A stretch of 64,000 nt of DNA from Archivesica marissinica (GCA_014843695.1 CM026390.1:55474275-55538274), one strand, 5' to 3'. Positions 49,285 to 61,777 are shown, counted from the stretch's first letter. A program made the numbers and translations. Notes: generated by a model not told the origin, from the sequence alone.

Positions 49285-49819
49285 ATGTCAATCCCTAAAA
49301 CACATATAACACAGGACATCGCATCTCAGAGCAGCTACGTGTTAACATTTTTCCGGACAAAGACCAATATACCCCCGCTCCACCACCATTTCGGTCTTAT
49401 TTCGTAGCCCTTAAGTAAGTGTCCCTCTTTTGTCTTCACATAGGTTGGTACATATGCCACGGTAACTATGTATTCAGTGAGTGTGCTATTTCTGCATATA
49501 TACATGTACACTTCTCTATAATCTCTATATTTACCCATAGCTTAACTGTGCAATATATAGACATACACTGTTCATTCATTACAGCATGGTCGATATGACG
49601 CTCAATAAATAATATATTGTTCTAGAGATTCATTAATTAACCATACATTTTCAATCTCAAGTTTCTATTTATAAACATCGCAGTTGGGCCGATATTTAAT
49701 TTAATAACAAGAAGCTTGGTGACAGTGCTTGTTGTTGTTTATTTTCAAAGTATTTGTTTTTGGTCAATGTCTAGCACATCATGGATGCATATTCAATATA
49801 AATACGATTCTATCTAATC
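49285..49819. other. Intergenic, nothing recognised
   Basis: No repeat or domain signal. A 67-codon minus frame (49335-49538) is unrecognised. Confidence 0.5.
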
Positions 49820-49831
49820 TAGATCAGTACC

Positions 49832-50123
49832 TACAGACGGATCTGTAATCCAGTGGTCAACACGCTGGACTGGTAATCCAGGGATCGCAGGTTCGATCCC
49901 CCGTCTGACCCTAATAAAATTAACAGTCTTTCAGATGGGACATTAAACCGATGTCTCGTGTTTGTGCTTTACATCGTGCACGTAAAAGAACCAGAGGAGA
50001 CTCTGGAATGGGTCTCTTTCTGTATCATTGCACTATCCTCCAAAATCTAAAATGACTAATCTCTTCAGGAGGCGTCGCTCATATGGGTAACCGGTAGCGA
50101 CGATAATAAACGTAAAACACACA
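49832..50123 (+). mobile_element. SINE family A, full-length with TSD
   Basis: cagacggatctgtaatccag, caggttcgatcccccgtctg, cgtgcacgtaaaagaaccag, cttcaggaggcgtcgctcat and ggtagcgacgataataaac in order. A 12-bp target duplication tagatcagtacc lies at 49820-49831 and 50124-50135. Confidence 0.95.
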
Positions 50124-50135
50124 TAGATCAGTACC

Positions 50136-50690
50136 GAAACAACTGCCGTCTTTATTTATTAGTACCATATTCGTCTTTCAGTTTGTTTATCGGTGAATAA
50201 AACATGGTTTGGAGATCTGACGAATATATAAATTAACCACACAGGCCGTAGGCCTAAGTGGTTAATTCCGGCAATCAGAACAATAAGCCATGTTTTATTC
50301 GACTATAAATAACGTAAATACAAATATTATTTCGATTATATCATGACCAAAATATCTAAAAAGCTCGTACAGTGTTATTTTTTAGAAAGCGTAAATGACG
50401 TCACAAATCTACAAATATGCTAGTAAGAACGGTAAATTCCTTGTTTGCGTATACGGACACAATGCCGAGTGATGTTAGAATATACAGTTCGCAGTATAAT
50501 GGACATATTTATTGACAACGTAAATGGGTTTCAGTTGCTTTAGACGATTGTAAATTACTTTGTACCTAGTGATCAACCCCCAAACTGCAGCTTGCTTCTA
50601 TGTACTCTTTAAGAAAGAAATAAAATTGCCAGACAAACCGCCCACGGTATAAATGTATGTTCTAAATGGGGTTGCGGTTGTTTTGTTTTT
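50136..50690. other. Intergenic, nothing recognised
   Basis: Low-repeat A/T-rich DNA, no gene signal. Confidence 0.5.
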
Positions 50691-50692
50691 GT

Positions 50693-50905
50693 ATACGTTT
50701 ATTTAGTGTCGCCCCCTGGCTAAACATCGGAGCGATATTGCAAGATGCGGAAGACACTTCAATTCCAGCGGCACTCGTGCTTCTTTGTGCATGCCCTGGT
50801 GCATTGCACGGATATGAGACCTCAGTTTATAGTGCCATCTGTTAATATTATTAGAGTCAGACGCATAGATCCATATATTCACAGTCCAACGTGTCAATCG
50901 CTGAC
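50693..50905 (-). mobile_element. SINE A-related, diverged, joined to the 75-bp array
   Basis: tttatttagtgtcgcc, ggatatgagacctcagttta, tgttaatattattagagtca and the head remnant cagtccaacgtgtcaatcgc are the reverse complement of a diverged family A element. The head end is also the first unit of the 75-bp array. Confidence 0.75.
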
Positions 50906-51704
50906 ATGACTTTGTAACGTTTGAGCGATTTTACGGGGATTAATGCTGAACATGCACAGTCCAACGTGTCAATCGCTGACATGACTTTGTAACGGTTGAG
51001 CGATTTTACGAGGATTAATGCTGAACATGCACAGTCCAACGTGTCAATCGCTGACATGACTTTGTAACGGTTGAGCGAGTTTACGGGGATTAATGCTGAA
51101 CATGCACAGTCCAACCTGTCAATCGCTGACATGACTTTGTAACGGTTGAGCGATGTTACGGGGATTAATGCTGAACATGCACAGTCCAACCTGTCAATCG
51201 CTGACATGACTTTGTAACGGTTGAGCGAGTTTACGGGGATTAATGCTGAACATGCACAGTCCAATCTGTCAATCGCTGACATGACTTTGTAACGGTTGAG
51301 CGATATTACGGTGATTAATGCTGAACATGCACAGTCCAACCTGTCAATCGCTGACATGACTTTGTAACGGTTGAGCGATGTTACGGGGATTAATGCTGAA
51401 CATGCACAGTCCAACCTGTCAATCGCTGACATGACTTTGTAACGGTTGAGCGAGTTTACGGGGATTAATGCTGAACATGCACAGTCCAATCTGTCAATCG
51501 CTGACATGACTTTGTAACGGTTGAGCGATATTACGGGGATTAATGCTGAACATGCACAGTCCAACCTGTCAATCGCTGACATGACTTTGTAACGGTTGAG
51601 CGAGTTTACGAGGATTAATGCTGAACATGCACAGTCCAACCTGTCAATCGCTGACATGACTTTGTAACGGTTGAGCGATGTTACGGGGATTAATGCTGAA
51701 CATG
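50881..51704. repeat. Minisatellite, 75-bp unit, 11 copies, SINE-seeded
   Basis: The unit is cagtccaacctgtcaatcgc, tgacatgactttgtaacggt, tgagcgatgttacggggatt, aatgctgaacatgca. The cagtccaac...gctgac part corresponds to the SINE A head. The variants gatgttac, gagtttac and gatattac rotate every three units, a 225-bp higher-order repeat. A 289-codon minus frame (50857-51726) follows from the 75-bp period. Confidence 0.96.
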
Positions 51705-52738
51705 GAGACAAGTACAACAAGTACATCTACAAGCATGTTATACATAGTACGTATATAAGTATAGGATATAAGCCGATACCGATCCAATAATTAAAATATC
51801 GGACTGTATGAGACGCCTAGCGCAGAAGACAGTACCACTATTTTACATATTGGATCCGTCTGATGCTTATATCTTACTTAAAACACACACCTATATAGCA
51901 AGATCCTACTAATCAACAATTTTAATTTCGTTCATGTAAGCGTAGGATTTAATATAATACAATGGCCTTTTGACAGCAGTCTAATATTAATAATAATGGA
52001 CTGCAAGTACAAAGGTATGACGTCACGACAGTGTTTTAATAATTATAAACTATGCACTACCTATCGTGGAATACCAAATTCAATTATTGAGCTAGACATT
52101 ATAGGAGTACTATGACTACATCCATGCGATGGAGTGTTGACATTTATAATGAATGGTTAAAGCGATTTTGTTTTCCTTGTAGACGTTTTAATTTATATGC
52201 AGAACTCACGGATACATTGAGCCGGGTGCGATTAAGCTATAAAACCCTATTCCAGAATAAGAATCATCTGATAGAACTTCTATTACTTCTTAATCGTGTG
52301 CCGTTGTGTCCGGATTATTTGAAAATCTCTTCTCAAAGGACGAACTTAGAATATTTTAATGACAGCTGTCTACATATCGGAATCATGTTCTTGTATTATC
52401 GACAATGAACCCAATTTATATATATATATTGAATTCCTCAATGCCAAATATATTTCCAGGAATTCCTGAAAATCTGGTGTCATTACTAGAATGTGTACAG
52501 TGTAACGTTTTTGTTTTGAAATATAAATACTTCATATTTGGACAATAGTCAGATAAATAAACATAGGTTAATATAATAAAGACATTTTATTTAAATATTT
52601 TATTTCCAAATTAAAATTTTTATTAAAATGTTAAAAATTAAATTTCATCAAAAAAGTAATATAGTGAGACATGTGTGATTCCTATCTTATTATTACACAT
52701 GGAATTGTCTGCTTGTATGGGGGATTGTTTAACATGTT
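51705..52738. other. Intergenic, nothing assigned
   Basis: The 98-codon plus frame at 52112-52408 is the longest non-repetitive, non-mobile frame in this part. It has no motif I recognise, no clear start context and A/T-typical composition; I do not call it a gene. The rest is A/T-rich. Confidence 0.4.
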
Positions 52739-52850
52739 CATCTTTGTTTGTTTGTTTGTTCTTGGGGTTTACTGTCGCACCAACATCTTAGGTAATACGA
52801 TGACTCTCCCATAGTTACTGGTGGAGGAAGACAGACACACTTTATATCCT
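52739..52850 (-). mobile_element. SINE family E, 3' end only
   Basis: ttgtttgtttgtttgttctt, gtttactgtcgcaccaacat, gatgactctcccatag and actggtggaggaagac are the reverse complement of the E tail and distal body. Confidence 0.8.
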
Positions 52851-53223
52851 CGAGGCATGAACACAACATACATGTAGGTCTACCAACGTATGCGCATGAT
52901 GAAAGGATGTGTACATTCAGCAATATATCACACATTATAATCACGGCAAAGCCTGAAAGTTCAAGGAAAACATCGTTTATTGACAAGAAATCATTATACT
53001 AACCCGAACTTGAGCTTAATCATAGCCACCAATGACATGCGCCATCAATCATAGATTAATGGATATACCTCGCAGTCAGGCCGGCCACCCTCTTCACTGT
53101 TGGTCATCCCACAGCAGCATATAAACGGATCTGACAATTGTCTAGGTCGCTCTATGGTCTGTCCATTCATAGTATTGTAGGTGTTCTGTATTTTGCATGT
53201 ATATTTCGTGTACATTTTATATA
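52851..53223. other. Intergenic, nothing recognised
   Basis: No repeat or domain signal seen. Confidence 0.5.
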
Positions 53224-53405
53224 TACAGTCAAACCTGCCTTAAGCAGCCAGCCAAGGGAATCACAGAAAGTGGCTGCTTAGCACAGGTGGCTGCTTAATA
53301 GAGGTCAAATGTATAGCAAAACAACATATTGGGAATTTGGAAACTGACTGCTTAATGCAGGTTGGCTGCTTAATAGAGGTGACCACTAACACAGGTTTGA
53401 CTGTA
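53224..53405 (-). mobile_element. 182-bp MITE-like element (copy 3)
   Basis: Same ends (tacagtcaaacctg, caggtttgactgta) and same length as copies 1 and 2, but inserted in the opposite orientation: gccagccaagggaatcac near the left end, gaggtgaccactaacacagg near the right. Confidence 0.9.
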
Positions 53406-53549
53406 TGCGGTACAACCCAGACCTTCGGCACGGCCAGGCTGTCCCCGTATTAATAAACTAACTCATATACACTAGCATTTAAAAACACAATTACAGTCAC
53501 ATTTTCTTTTTATTCTGACAAGACAGTTATATATTCGATCTCGTTTTTA

Positions 53550-53939
53550 GCTGTCCGATTAGCGCAGTGGTTAGCGCGCTCGCTTCTCACCAATGCAACC
53601 CGGTGTCGATCCTTGGACCGGGAAGTATGTGAGATGGTATGGTGGTTGCCAGATCGGACAGGTGGGTTTTCTCCGAGTACTCAGGTTTCCTCCCACACGA
53701 ATGCCCACATTTACGCTTTCATCTGAGCCAACGAGAGTGATGAATATAAGTTGTTAAAACTTGCTTCGCAATCGTTGTAAAATAAATAAAGTTTAAACAT
53801 TAAACACACATATTCTGCTATGACAGGTTACATTACAAGTATTGCTTAGTATGACATATTTTATAATGCTATACAGCGAGTTCAGGAGCGTTTAGAAAAC
53901 TTTCCGTGGACTTAGACAGGGACATTCAGGGACAACCGT
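53550..53939 (+). mobile_element. SINE family D plus transduced 3' flank
   Basis: A full D SINE (ctgtccgattagcgcagtgg to cgttgtaaaataaataaagt) continues without a break into about 135 bp matching the flank of the copy at 48132, including the acacacatattc bases that there belong to the target duplication. Similarity to the other locus starts at the SINE 5' end (53550) and stops at acaaccgt (53939). No direct repeats flank the whole unit. Confidence 0.85.
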
Positions 53940-54033
53940 GTAAACATAAGGGGGAGGGGAACATGATGGGGAACATAAGAGGAACATCAATACGCTAAGA
54001 TATAGATATTAGAATATTTGTGTTTTTGTGTTT

Positions 54034-55613
54034 TATTAGTGTAAGTCGTGTGATCACCGACATGTATATTATTAGTGTAAGTCGTGTGATCACCGACATG
54101 TATATTATTAGTGTAAGTCGGGTGATCACCGACATGTATATTATTAGTGTAAGTCGTGTGATCACCGACATGTATATTATTAGTGTAAGTCGTATAATCA
54201 CCAACATGTATATTATTAGTGTAAGTCGTATAATCACCAACATGTATATTATTAATGTAAGTCGTATAATCACCAACATGTATATTATTAGTGTAAGTCG
54301 TATAATCACCAACATGTATATTATTAGTGTAAGTCGTATAATCACCAACATGTATATTATTAGTGTAAGTCGTATAATCACCAACATGTATATTATTAGT
54401 GTAAGTCGTATAATCACCAACATGTATATTATTAGTGTAAGTCGTATAATCACCGACATGTATATTATTAGTGTAAGTCGTATAATCACCGACATGTATA
54501 TTATTAGTGTAAGTCGTATAATCACCAACATGTATATTATTAGTGTAAGTCGTATAATCACCAACATGTATATTATTAGTGTAAGTCGTATAATCACCGA
54601 CATGTATATTATTAGTGTAAGTCGTATAATCACCGACATGTATATTATTAGTGTAAGTCGTATAATCACCAACATGTATATTATTAGTGTAAGTCGTATA
54701 ATCACCGACATGTATATTATTAGTGTAAGTCGTATAATCACCAACATGTATATTATTAGTGTAAGTCGGGTGATCACCGACATGTATATTATTAGTGTAA
54801 GTCGGGTGATCACCGACATGTATATTATTAGTGTAAGTCGTGTGATCACCGACATGTATATTATTAGTGTAAGTCGTGTGATCACCGACATGTATATTAT
54901 TAGTGTAAGTCGTATAATCACCGACATGTATATTATTAGTGTAAGTCGTATAATCACCGACATGTATATTATTAGTGTAAGTCGTATAATCACCAACATG
55001 TATATTATTAGTGTAAGTCGGGTGATCACCGACATGTATATTATTAGTGTAAGTCGGGTGATCACCGACATGTATATTATTAGTGTAAGTCGTGTGATCA
55101 CCGACATGTATATTATTAGTGTAAGTCGTATAATCACCAACATGTATATTATTAGTGTAAGTCGTATAATCACCAACATGTATATTATTAGTGTAAGTCG
55201 TATAATCACCAACATGTATATTATTAGTGTAAGTCGTATAATCACCAACATGTATATTATTAGTGTAAGTCGTATAATCACCAACATGTATATTATTAGT
55301 GTAAGTCGTATAATCACCAACATGTATATTATTAGTGTAAGTCGGGTGATCACCGACATGTATATTATTAGTGTAAGTCGTATAATCACCAACATGTATA
55401 TTATTAGTGTAAGTCGTATAATCACCAACATGTATATTATTAGTGTAAGTCGTATAATCACCAACATGTATATTATTAGTGTAAGTCGGGTGATCACCGA
55501 CATGTATATTATTAGTGTAAGTCGTATAATCACCAACATGTATATTATTAGTGTAAGTCGTATAATCACCAACATGTATATTATTAGTGTAAGTCGTATA
55601 ATCACCAACATGA
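54034..55613. repeat. Minisatellite, 36-bp unit, about 44 copies
   Basis: The unit is attagtgtaagtcgtataat, caccaacatgtatatt. Sites vary between cgtataatcaccaac, cgtataatcaccgac, cgtgtgatcaccgac and cgggtgatcaccgac. There is no length variation. It is open on both strands over 540 or more codons (ISVSRIITNMYI on plus, NNIHVGDYTTYT on minus), which the 36-bp period explains. Confidence 0.98.
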
Positions 55614-56505
55614 ATATTTTCAAGAGTGGCGTTAGCTAATAAGCACATCCTTTTCTTTTATTATTTCAATGATTTTAGCCAATACATATGTATATGTGTT
55701 AGCCAATTTTATTCATTTGAACTGCCCATACCGGGGCCTCATTTCACTACACTACCCAACCACACAACCACTTATGTTAGTGTGAACGTTCTTGTCTGCC
55801 TGTCAAAATTTAAAACGACATTCAACACATATTCATTACATATTACTATATGATTACATGCATCTGGTCTATCTATCTATCTTCCTTTTATATCAAACCC
55901 CTCGCGGGGACGTAGATATGTTAATATGTTAATGATTGTCAGAAAATAGCTAAAATACAAACGTACATCCACCCGTGGAGAAACATGAAACACAATCAGT
56001 GGCAGAGAAAGTGTCAGCTTCCACTGATTCAGAACGTTGAAAGATAGCATTTACTTTAACTGAGAAAGCAAAGAAGATAGTATAATAAATGTTCATAGTC
56101 AAACCTAGTGGAATAAAAGATATGTACGGAAGCTGTAAAGGGACGTATGCGAATTCGTTTGTTATAATTTTTATTGTTGTAACACGAATTCGTTTATGAT
56201 CGGGTTCCTTGTCACTTATCTTTAATTAAACTAGACGTTCATTATTACAGCTGGCAACAATGAACTATTAAATTGTATTCTTTTCACTAATTTTATTCAT
56301 AAAACGGATATGTTTTGTTTACAAGCGACACATTTTATGGCCATGGGAAGTAAAGTGCTCGCCATAATGTGTGATCCAACCAATAGTTTCAAATGATATC
56401 GACTTATTGTCATACTATTGGCTTGATGACTTAATGTGATATAACTGGGAGCACATGTATACGATAGGTATAATTGAGAAAAGGCAGTGAAATATACGCC
56501 ATTGA
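55614..56505. other. Intergenic, nothing recognised
   Basis: A 75-codon frame (55626-55853) leads out of the array and has no domain. A small tatctatctatct run lies near 55870. Confidence 0.5.
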
Positions 56506-56883
56506 GGAGCTAAAGTCAGTACGTAATATTACGAAGCTAAAGTCAGTACGGAATATTACGAAGCTAAAGTCAGTACGTAATATTACGAAGCTAAAGTCAG
56601 TACGTAATATTACGAAGCTAAAGTCAGTACGGAATATTACGAAGTTAAAGTCAGTACGTAATATTACGAAGCTAAAGTCAGTACGGAATATTACGAAGCT
56701 AAAGTCAGTACGGAATATTACGAAGCTAAAGTCAGTACGGACTATTACGAAGTTAAAGTCAGTACGGAATATTACGAAGCTAAAGTCAGTACGGAATATT
56801 ACGGAGCTAAAGTCAGTACGGACTATTACGAAGCTAAAGTCAGTACGGAATATTACGAAGCTAAAGTCTGTACGGAATATTAC
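56506..56883. repeat. Minisatellite, 27-bp unit, 14 copies
   Basis: The unit is gctaaagtcagtacggaata, ttacgaa, with gtaatatt variants towards the left. Open on plus (KLKSVRNIT repeats, 151 codons) because 27 is a multiple of three. Confidence 0.97.
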
Positions 56884-57084
56884 TCATTACGGAGAAGACA
56901 ATTCGAATACGCTTTCAGGGATAATGTAAGAATCGTATATATATGTATCACATAACGTTGCATGTATTCAGTTTCATGCAACCATCACATATTTGCATAT
57001 TATGTAATATCCCCTGCGAATTGCACTTTAAAGTATGCATATCTCTATGCAGTCTATTCTAGAAGATAGTGAAACTCGTCACCT

Positions 57085-57345
57085 ATAAAAGTGTTTGTTT
57101 ATTATAGTATCACCCCTATTTAAAGGGCCAGCCATTTCTGACTTCAATGATGAGACACCAGTACGCCAGTACTTCCGAATCCTATGTTTGTATGCCATGC
57201 GCCAGGCTGGTAGGTAGGCAATCGGTAACCATTATTTAACTAGCTGGCGGCTCACCAACCGGCCATATCAGAAAGAACCCGTGACGAGGTTCGAAACATC
57301 GATCTCCCGCTCCGTAGGTGGACACATTAACTACTATAGACCATG
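57085..57345 (-). mobile_element. SINE family F, diverged
   Basis: Read on minus: agtagttaatgtgtccacct, ggttcgaacctcgtcacggg, gagccgccagctagttaaat, gccctttaaataggggtg and atactataataaacaaacac. The head's first A-box bases are worn. Confidence 0.82.
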
Positions 57346-57899
57346 CAGACTATATACTATAATTACAATATGTATATTTCCTTTGTTCTAATGGTGCTAT
57401 GTTCCGATTACCAACTCAGAAGAATGGCAGCTGGCAGCCTGTCTTCATAGAGGCACCCAGTGTCGCAATATTAAAGGTTGTTGTCACTCTAGTCGCTTAC
57501 TGGTTCACCCCCAAATGTGTATGGCTGTTCATTTTCAGTACTACAACAGTGTGCTTGGGTAATATCACATTCGCTCATACACACATTAGGCCAGTGCGGC
57601 TGGTGGCCTCCAACGCCTAGTTCTATGTTTGTTTTTCAGACGTTTAGCCTTCAAATATTGTTCTCCAAGAGAATACATAGCTTTAGTTCTTTGTTTTACA
57701 ATATGAATGTTGGCTATATAAAAAGAACAAGTTCTACTACATTAATTATTCCTACTCATTTATAATCATCAATACTGTACAATACGGTAGCGACGTTTGC
57801 CATTTGATCTTTGAGATCTTAAGAGCAAGTTTCCAGGTTTCACAATATTGTTCATATACATTCAAGCTTGTTGTAGGGCACGTGCAGCTTCAGCCACAT
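57346..57899. other. Intergenic, nothing recognised
   Basis: Two overlapping plus frames of 73 and 82 codons have no recognisable domain. Confidence 0.45.
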
Positions 57900-58091
57900 G
57901 CCAGTATAATCCCCACGTGCAACACAATGGCCACTAGTGAATTACGAGGTGCAACTTCAATAATGCCAGTATCATCCCCACGTGCAACACAATGGTCACT
58001 AGTGAGTTACGAGGTGCAACGTCAATACTGCCAGTATCATCCCCACGTGCAACACAATGGTCACTAGTGAGTTACGATGTGCAACGTCAAT
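57900..58091. repeat. 65-bp tandem repeat, 3 copies
   Basis: gccagtat starts at 57900, 57965 and 58030. The unit includes ccccacgtgcaacacaatgg and gttacgaggtgcaac. Confidence 0.95.
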
Positions 58092-59747
58092 ACCTGAAGT
58101 GTAATAATTAATTATTAATTTGAATATTGATTTAGCATGTGAGGGTGCATATAATTCATGAAAGTTTGCGCAGTAAAATGGATATATATTAAAACACATT
58201 AGTGAATCCACATTGTGCGTAGCAACATTACTAATCATTGGACAAACTTCCACCAATGGACATATTTAAACCAATGGAGAACATCGTTGTAAACCAGATT
58301 GCAATCACACCAAATAATTCTAAAATAATATGCAAGTTATCAAAAAATAAGAAAATCGGTTTTATATCAAACAGATAACAATACAAATGCATCAGTCAGT
58401 TGTTACAGAATGTTAATGGGAATAATTATGTTGACAAATGTATAATAATTATATTGTTATATAATAGTCCGGTAACACTATTATGATGTCTGATTCGTTA
58501 TCACGTCGCTATGAGTTCATCTGCTTGTCATATATATTTGCAGTGCAATTATCACAAAGCTTTGTTGATGATTTTCCGTTAAGAACATGGGTGGTTTGTG
58601 CTCTCTAATTACGCAATATCGAGACGTTTGCAGGCTTAATGACAGTGCCTGTTTCCGGTTTCCGGTTTGTGTCTAAAATAATGTTCATGTTTATGAGTGT
58701 CCATGCGGATCAATAGTTTGGTCCGGAATACTGACACAAACATATGTTTACCCACTCTACCGTGTGTTCTAGTTCTATGATTGATGTGCGTGACGAAAAA
58801 GGCAAAACTTTAGAGTTGATCTGCAGATACCAAACAATATTTATTACCAGTCTGGCAGGAAAAAAAGTAACTAATGGCCGTTTAGAATACTTCCAACTTT
58901 CTCAAAATATGTCGGTTTTAATTTTGGCGGAAAGGAATATTATTTTAGGCTTGGAGAATTATCCATGAATAACAATTCATAATTAGTAGCACCTGTTTTT
59001 ATTCTTTAGATGGAAAAATAGTTAAAGTTTAACCACACCTTGAAATATGTGTATACAGAGTGAAGGAACTAGTTTAACATACTTTCTTCTATTCAGAACT
59101 GTTTGTAAAAAAACTGTAACTTTTGTTACGTTTAATCAGTCTTGATGGAAATGGCAAATGCTTCCACGCATAGGTGTCAGGAAAAACGCCGTTAATAAAT
59201 CGTTTGAATCTCGTTTCGTTTGATCAGATGGTAATAACTCGTACTGTTGCGCTTGATGAGCGGATTTGTCTGGCTATGTGTATACCAATGACTTTACGAA
59301 CATACCTAAGTTTGCAATTGATATTGTAGATATTACATAATATTCATATATTATATATTTCAGTACATATATATGTGAATTTATGAACATATATATATTT
59401 ATTAACAAATGAACGCGAATGTGAAATCATATTATAACATAATCGCCCAAAAACTGTAAATTCACCGAATTGCAATTGTTTTTTTCATGTACCTGTGCTT
59501 CAGTTATTATCAATGCAATGCGTTATGCAGTCGGTTGTAAATGAATAGTAAACGCAACAAAACGTAGTTCACATTTTATTTCTAATTTTACTCGTGTGTT
59601 AGTTATTATAAAGCAAAACAACTAGTACATGTATTCTAAACAACAGTATGCGTTCTACGTGTATATTATTACGTCAATTGCATGAATGGAGCACGCACGG
59701 TTATGACGTCACAACATGTGTAAAGTATAAATACCGACTATTTACAC
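58092..59747. other. Second long low-repeat stretch, no gene seen
   Basis: About 1.65 kb of A/T-rich DNA with a near-palindrome aataattaattattaatt near 58104 and TA-rich runs near 59350-59400. The longest frame (58744-58968, 74 codons) has no recognisable domain. I cannot rule out a small exon. Confidence 0.5.
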
Positions 59748-59757
59748 GACTTTTAGC

Positions 59758-60048
59758 AACAGACGGATCTGTAGTTCAGTGGTAACACGCTGGACTGGTA
59801 ATCCAGGGAACGCAGGTTCGATCCCCCGACTGACCCTAATAAAATTAACAGTCTTTCAAATGGGACGTTAAACCGAGGTCTCGTGTCGGTGCTTTACACC
59901 GTGCACGTAACAGAACCAGAGGATATTCTGGAATTGGTCTCTGGCTGTATCATGTACTATCCTCCAAAATCTAAAATAACTAATCTCTTCAGGAGGCATC
60001 GCTCATATTGGCAACCGGTAGCGACGATAAATAAACGTAAAACACACA
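59758..60048 (+). mobile_element. SINE family A, full-length with TSD
   Basis: cagacggatctgtagttcag, caggttcgatcccccgactg, cgtgcacgtaacagaaccag and ggtagcgacgataaataaac in order. A 10-bp target duplication gacttttagc lies at 59748-59757 and 60049-60058. Confidence 0.94.
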
Positions 60049-60125
60049 GACTTTTAGCTACATTGGAAGTGCCACTGTAGCTGTACAATGATGTTGAAGA
60101 ATTCAGCGATTGGGCAGGATTTGTT

Positions 60126-60287
60126 GTGTTAATAGCGAGTCGTGCAGTGTTTATAGCGAGTCGTGCAGTGTTTATAGCGAGTCGTGCAGTGTTTATAGCG
60201 AGTCGTGCAGTGTTTATAGCGAGTCGTGCAGTGTTTATAGCGAGTCGTGCAGTGTTTATAGCGAGTCGTGCAGTGTTTATAGCGAGT
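60126..60287. repeat. 21-bp tandem repeat, about 8 copies
   Basis: The unit is agcgagtcgtgcagtgtttat; copies are identical except at the left edge. Confidence 0.97.
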
Positions 60288-60645
60288 TATTAATCATTAA
60301 TGTTACCTTATAATTACATATATCCGATTTCATTAATGTTACCTTATAATTACATATATCTGATTTCATTAATCATTAATGTTACCTTATAATTACATAT
60401 ATCAGATTTCATTAATGTTACCTTATAATTACATATATCTGATTTCATTAATGTTACCTTATAATAACATATATCTGATTTCATTAATGTTACCTTATAA
60501 GTTATAATTACATATATCCGATTTCAATAAGGTTACCTTATAATTACATATATCTGATTTCATTAATCATTAATGTTACCTTATAATTACATATATCCGA
60601 TTTCAATAAGGTTACCTTATAATTACATATATCCGATTTCAATGA
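60288..60645. repeat. 37-bp tandem repeat, about 9 copies
   Basis: The unit is cattaatgttaccttataat, tacatatatctgattt, with occasional duplication of attaatc and a right-hand form with caataagg. It abuts the 21-bp array. Confidence 0.94.
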
Positions 60646-60861
60646 TATATTTAAATACATGTGTACAATCTAATATCAATGTCCGCATGTAATCAGCTTG
60701 AGCACGTGCACATTGTATTAATATGAACACGTGCTACGTTTACTTCCTTCAATAAAATCAATATCAGCATATATTTAAATTGGGACTGAGGCATGTAGTG
60801 TATGATGCATAAGGCAGGTTACACATAGCTAAGCTCAATAGTCGAACAATTGTAAGTTTCA

Positions 60862-61078
60862 AGTTTAAACGTTATTTATTTTACAATGATTGCTAAGCAA
60901 GTTCTAACAACTTATATTAATCACTCTCGTTGGCTCAGATGAAAGCGTAAATGTGGTCATTCGTGTGGTAGGAAACCAGAGGAGCCGGAGAAAACCCACC
61001 TGTCCGACCTGGCGACCACCGTACCATCTCACATACATCCCGGTCCGAGGATCGAACCCGGGTGCATTGGTGAGAAAC
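60862..61078 (-). mobile_element. SINE family D, 5'-truncated
   Basis: Read on minus it starts in the head at ttctcaccaatgcacccggg, passes gtatgtgagatggtacggtg and ends in the tail with agcaatcattgtaaaataaa. The first 40 or so bases are missing. attgtaagt (about 60849) and attgtatgt (about 61081) may be a target duplication with one mismatch. Confidence 0.88.
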
Positions 61079-61604
61079 GATTGTATGTGCAGGTATACGA
61101 CTATTGAATCATTGTAACTCAAACTCACCCAAGCAGGGTAATACGCAATGTCGTATTAGTCAACAAAAGCATGTTTTAAGTCTTAATGCAACGGAATTAT
61201 ATCAATCTAGTTTATTTCGGTGAATGCGCTGAAACACATTGTTTTTATGTTCTCTAGTCACGTTATCAGCTGTGTATTCCTTGTAAATAATTTACCAGTA
61301 TCGACAGAAAGCGAATGTATCCGTTACTAACTTAAAAGCAGAGCTCAGAAAGGAACGCAATCTATCTGAAAGGAACCCAATTTATCTGAAAGGAACCCAA
61401 TTTATTTTCCAAACACTACAGATTTTATGACACAGCTGTCGATTTATGTCTCACCAGACGCGATGCAAACTCTGATAAAACAGATCTGGTATTAGGTATA
61501 CTGAACTAGGAGCTTAGTGGGTTATCGTCTTGCACTGATAAACAGACCAAATACATGACGCCATTGTCAAACTTACTGAACCGGGTAACCACATATTCGT
61601 CGGC
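61079..61604. other. Intergenic with a 20-bp triplication
   Basis: aaaggaacccaatttatctg-type units occur three times at 61349-61405, 20 bp apart. Nothing else recognised. Confidence 0.6.
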
Positions 61605-61777
61605 TACAGTCAAGCCTGTGTAAAGAAGCCAGTGAATGGAATTACAAAGATTGGTCGCTTAGCACAGGTGGTTGCTTAATGAAGGTGAAATATAGAATAA
61701 TATATCAATTATGGGATATGGCTACTTATTACAGGTTGGTTTCATAGAGAGGATCTCTAACAAAGACTGTACTGTAT
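61605..61777 (-). mobile_element. Diverged MITE related to the 182-bp family
   Basis: It begins tacagtcaagcctgtg, and cgcttagcacaggtggttgc aligns with the interior of copy 3 (53224-53405). The right end, ttacaggttggtttcataga to gactgtactgta, is a changed version of caggttggctgcttaataga to gtttgactgta. It runs straight into the 52-bp array. Confidence 0.75.

Noticed and set aside
50857..51726. 289-codon minus frame with 25-residue repeats
   Set aside because: It follows from the 75-bp unit, which includes SINE sequence.
52112..52408. 98-codon single-copy frame as a small gene
   Set aside because: No recognisable motif, no supporting promoter or splice context, and the length is compatible with chance in A/T-rich DNA.
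53987..55648. Open frames of more than 500 codons on both strands, suggesting a repeat protein
   Set aside because: A 36-bp unit without stops is open in several frames at once on both strands. There is no signal peptide, domain or sequence bias favouring one frame.
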